DNA of 5,735 nucleotides. Origin: Candidatus Poribacteria bacterium. Its GTDB lineage: Bacteria > Poribacteria > WGA-4E > WGA-3G. The notes beneath the pieces are model-generated. The model saw only the letters and a program-made list of their open reading frames with translations, had not been told where the DNA came from and ran no database searches. The stretch is taken from positions 1-5,735 of the forward strand of contig VYFM01000471.1 in NCBI GenBank assembly GCA_009842375.1, read 5' to 3'. The position numbers were made by a program, and so were the translations under genes. This document shows positions 5,086-5,735 of this stretch, piece by piece. Each line of letters starts with the position of its first letter. Positions within the stretch are counted from its first letter, which is position 1.

Positions 5086-5735
5086 ATGAGCGAACTGTAT
5101 GTAAAAAATGCCGTTGTAAGTTACCTGACCAAAGAATTCGTAAACAAGGGACAAAATGAAATCCGATACACTGTCAGGGAGGAGTATCCTATTCAAATAG
5201 GCAGTTCTAGGAGGCGCGCTGATGTGGCACTATTGGCAGGTAGAAAACTTCTGGCTGTCGTAGAATGCAAAAAAGAAGGTAAAATAGGAGAAGGTATAAA
5301 ACAGCTACAATCCTATTTATACGCGTCACCAGCACAATTGGGTGTTTTTGCAAACAGCGTGTCCCCTGACAACTGGAAATATTATCAGAAGTTACCGAAC
5401 GAAGAGGTCAAATTCATAAGAAACCGACATGTTTTTCAAGAATTAGTTCGAAAATCCCACAAGGATATTGCAGAACTTGAAGCGGAGATTGAAAAACAAC
5501 GTGTCGAACATGTCACCGATCAAGCCCGAAGTCGTGTGACCCTCCCAGCGATACAAGAACGAACAGATCAGATAATAGAGGAAGAAGCGAAAAAGCGAGT
5601 GACTGAAACAGCGATATATTGTAAAGTTTCAGAGAATCTACAAAAAGAAATCAAAAACCTGAAATCTACAATAGAAAAACAACGTGAAGAAATAAACTCA
5701 CAAACAGGGTGCATGGTCTGGGGATGGATATTATT
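5086..5735 (+). CDS. HsdR N-terminal-like PD-(D/E)XK nuclease domain protein with coiled coil (partial, 3' end outside window)
   Basis: The first 216 residues are in the window and the frame is still open at its edge. Residues about 1-120 resemble the nuclease domain at the N-terminus of type I restriction HsdR proteins (HSDR_N_2-like). SRRRADVALL carries Asp46, VVECKK carries Glu60 and Lys62 (E-x-K), and the following helix has Gln73, Gln75 and Tyr77 (QLQSYLY), as in the family. The catalytic set looks complete, so DNA cleavage is plausible. In HsdR a helicase motor would follow. Here residues about 126-205 are instead charged coiled-coil helices (AELEAEIEKQRVEH; IKNLKSTIEKQREEIN), and the visible part ends in hydrophobic CMVWGWIL, possibly a membrane segment beginning. 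It is thus probably a stand-alone nuclease-domain protein, not the R subunit of the neighbouring operon. Domain assignment is fairly sure; biological role is unknown. Confidence 0.8.
   Translation, partial: MSELYVKNAVVSYLTKEFVNKGQNEIRYTVREEYPIQIGSSRRRADVALLAGRKLLAVVECKKEGKIGEGIKQLQSYLYASPAQLGVFANSVSPDNWKYYQKLPNEEVKFIRNRHVFQELVRKSHKDIAELEAEIEKQRVEHVTDQARSRVTLPAIQERTDQIIEEEAKKRVTETAIYCKVSENLQKEIKNLKSTIEKQREEINSQTGCMVWGWIL

Noticed and set aside
5054..5089. 11-codon frame whose TGA overlaps the ATG of the nuclease-domain gene
   Set aside because: The ATGA overlap is suggestive of coupling, but so short a frame easily arises by chance and has no ribosome site of its own. The AAGAGG at 5070-5075 already explains the start at 5086.

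Overview
The window is bacterial DNA. By eye it is of intermediate G+C, with a visibly AT-richer centre, and its genes have standard start codons, stop codons and promoter-like hexamers. No gene here fixes the taxon. It reads as a defence or accessory locus with two gene blocks on opposite strands, separated by about 760 bp of unusually structured non-coding DNA.

Left block, minus strand (151-3829): an operon for the modification half of a type I restriction-modification system. hsdM (1373-3829) encodes the N6-adenine methyltransferase subunit. hsdS (151-1371) starts one base after the hsdM stop and encodes the DNA-specificity subunit with two target-recognition domains. Together they should form an M2S1 adenine methyltransferase. 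A near-consensus sigma70-type promoter (TTGACA, 17 bp, TATACT; 3890-3862) and a Shine-Dalgarno sequence precede hsdM. No full-length hsdR (motor/nuclease subunit) is in the window, and none starts in the 150 bp after hsdS. It may lie outside or be missing.

Centre (3830-4589): no convincing gene. It holds three copies of the 10-bp palindrome GCACATGTGC just upstream of the hsdM promoter, two of them in a 14-bp-arm hairpin. It also holds a short reading frame broken by an in-frame stop, a plus-strand promoter candidate, a G+C-richer patch with hairpins that could form two mutually exclusive structures, and an inverted repeat next to a second plus-strand promoter candidate.

Right block, plus strand (4590 to the window end): two probably co-transcribed genes. 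The first encodes a 152-residue protein of unknown function with Cys/His pairs near the N-terminus, a coiled coil and a Trp/Phe-rich basic tail. The second is cut by the window end. It begins with a PD-(D/E)XK nuclease domain like the HsdR N-terminal domain, but continues into coiled coil and then a hydrophobic stretch rather than a helicase. It is the most interesting part of the window: an HsdR-like nuclease domain in an unfamiliar architecture, divergent from a modification operon. Whether the two blocks work together cannot be settled from this sequence.
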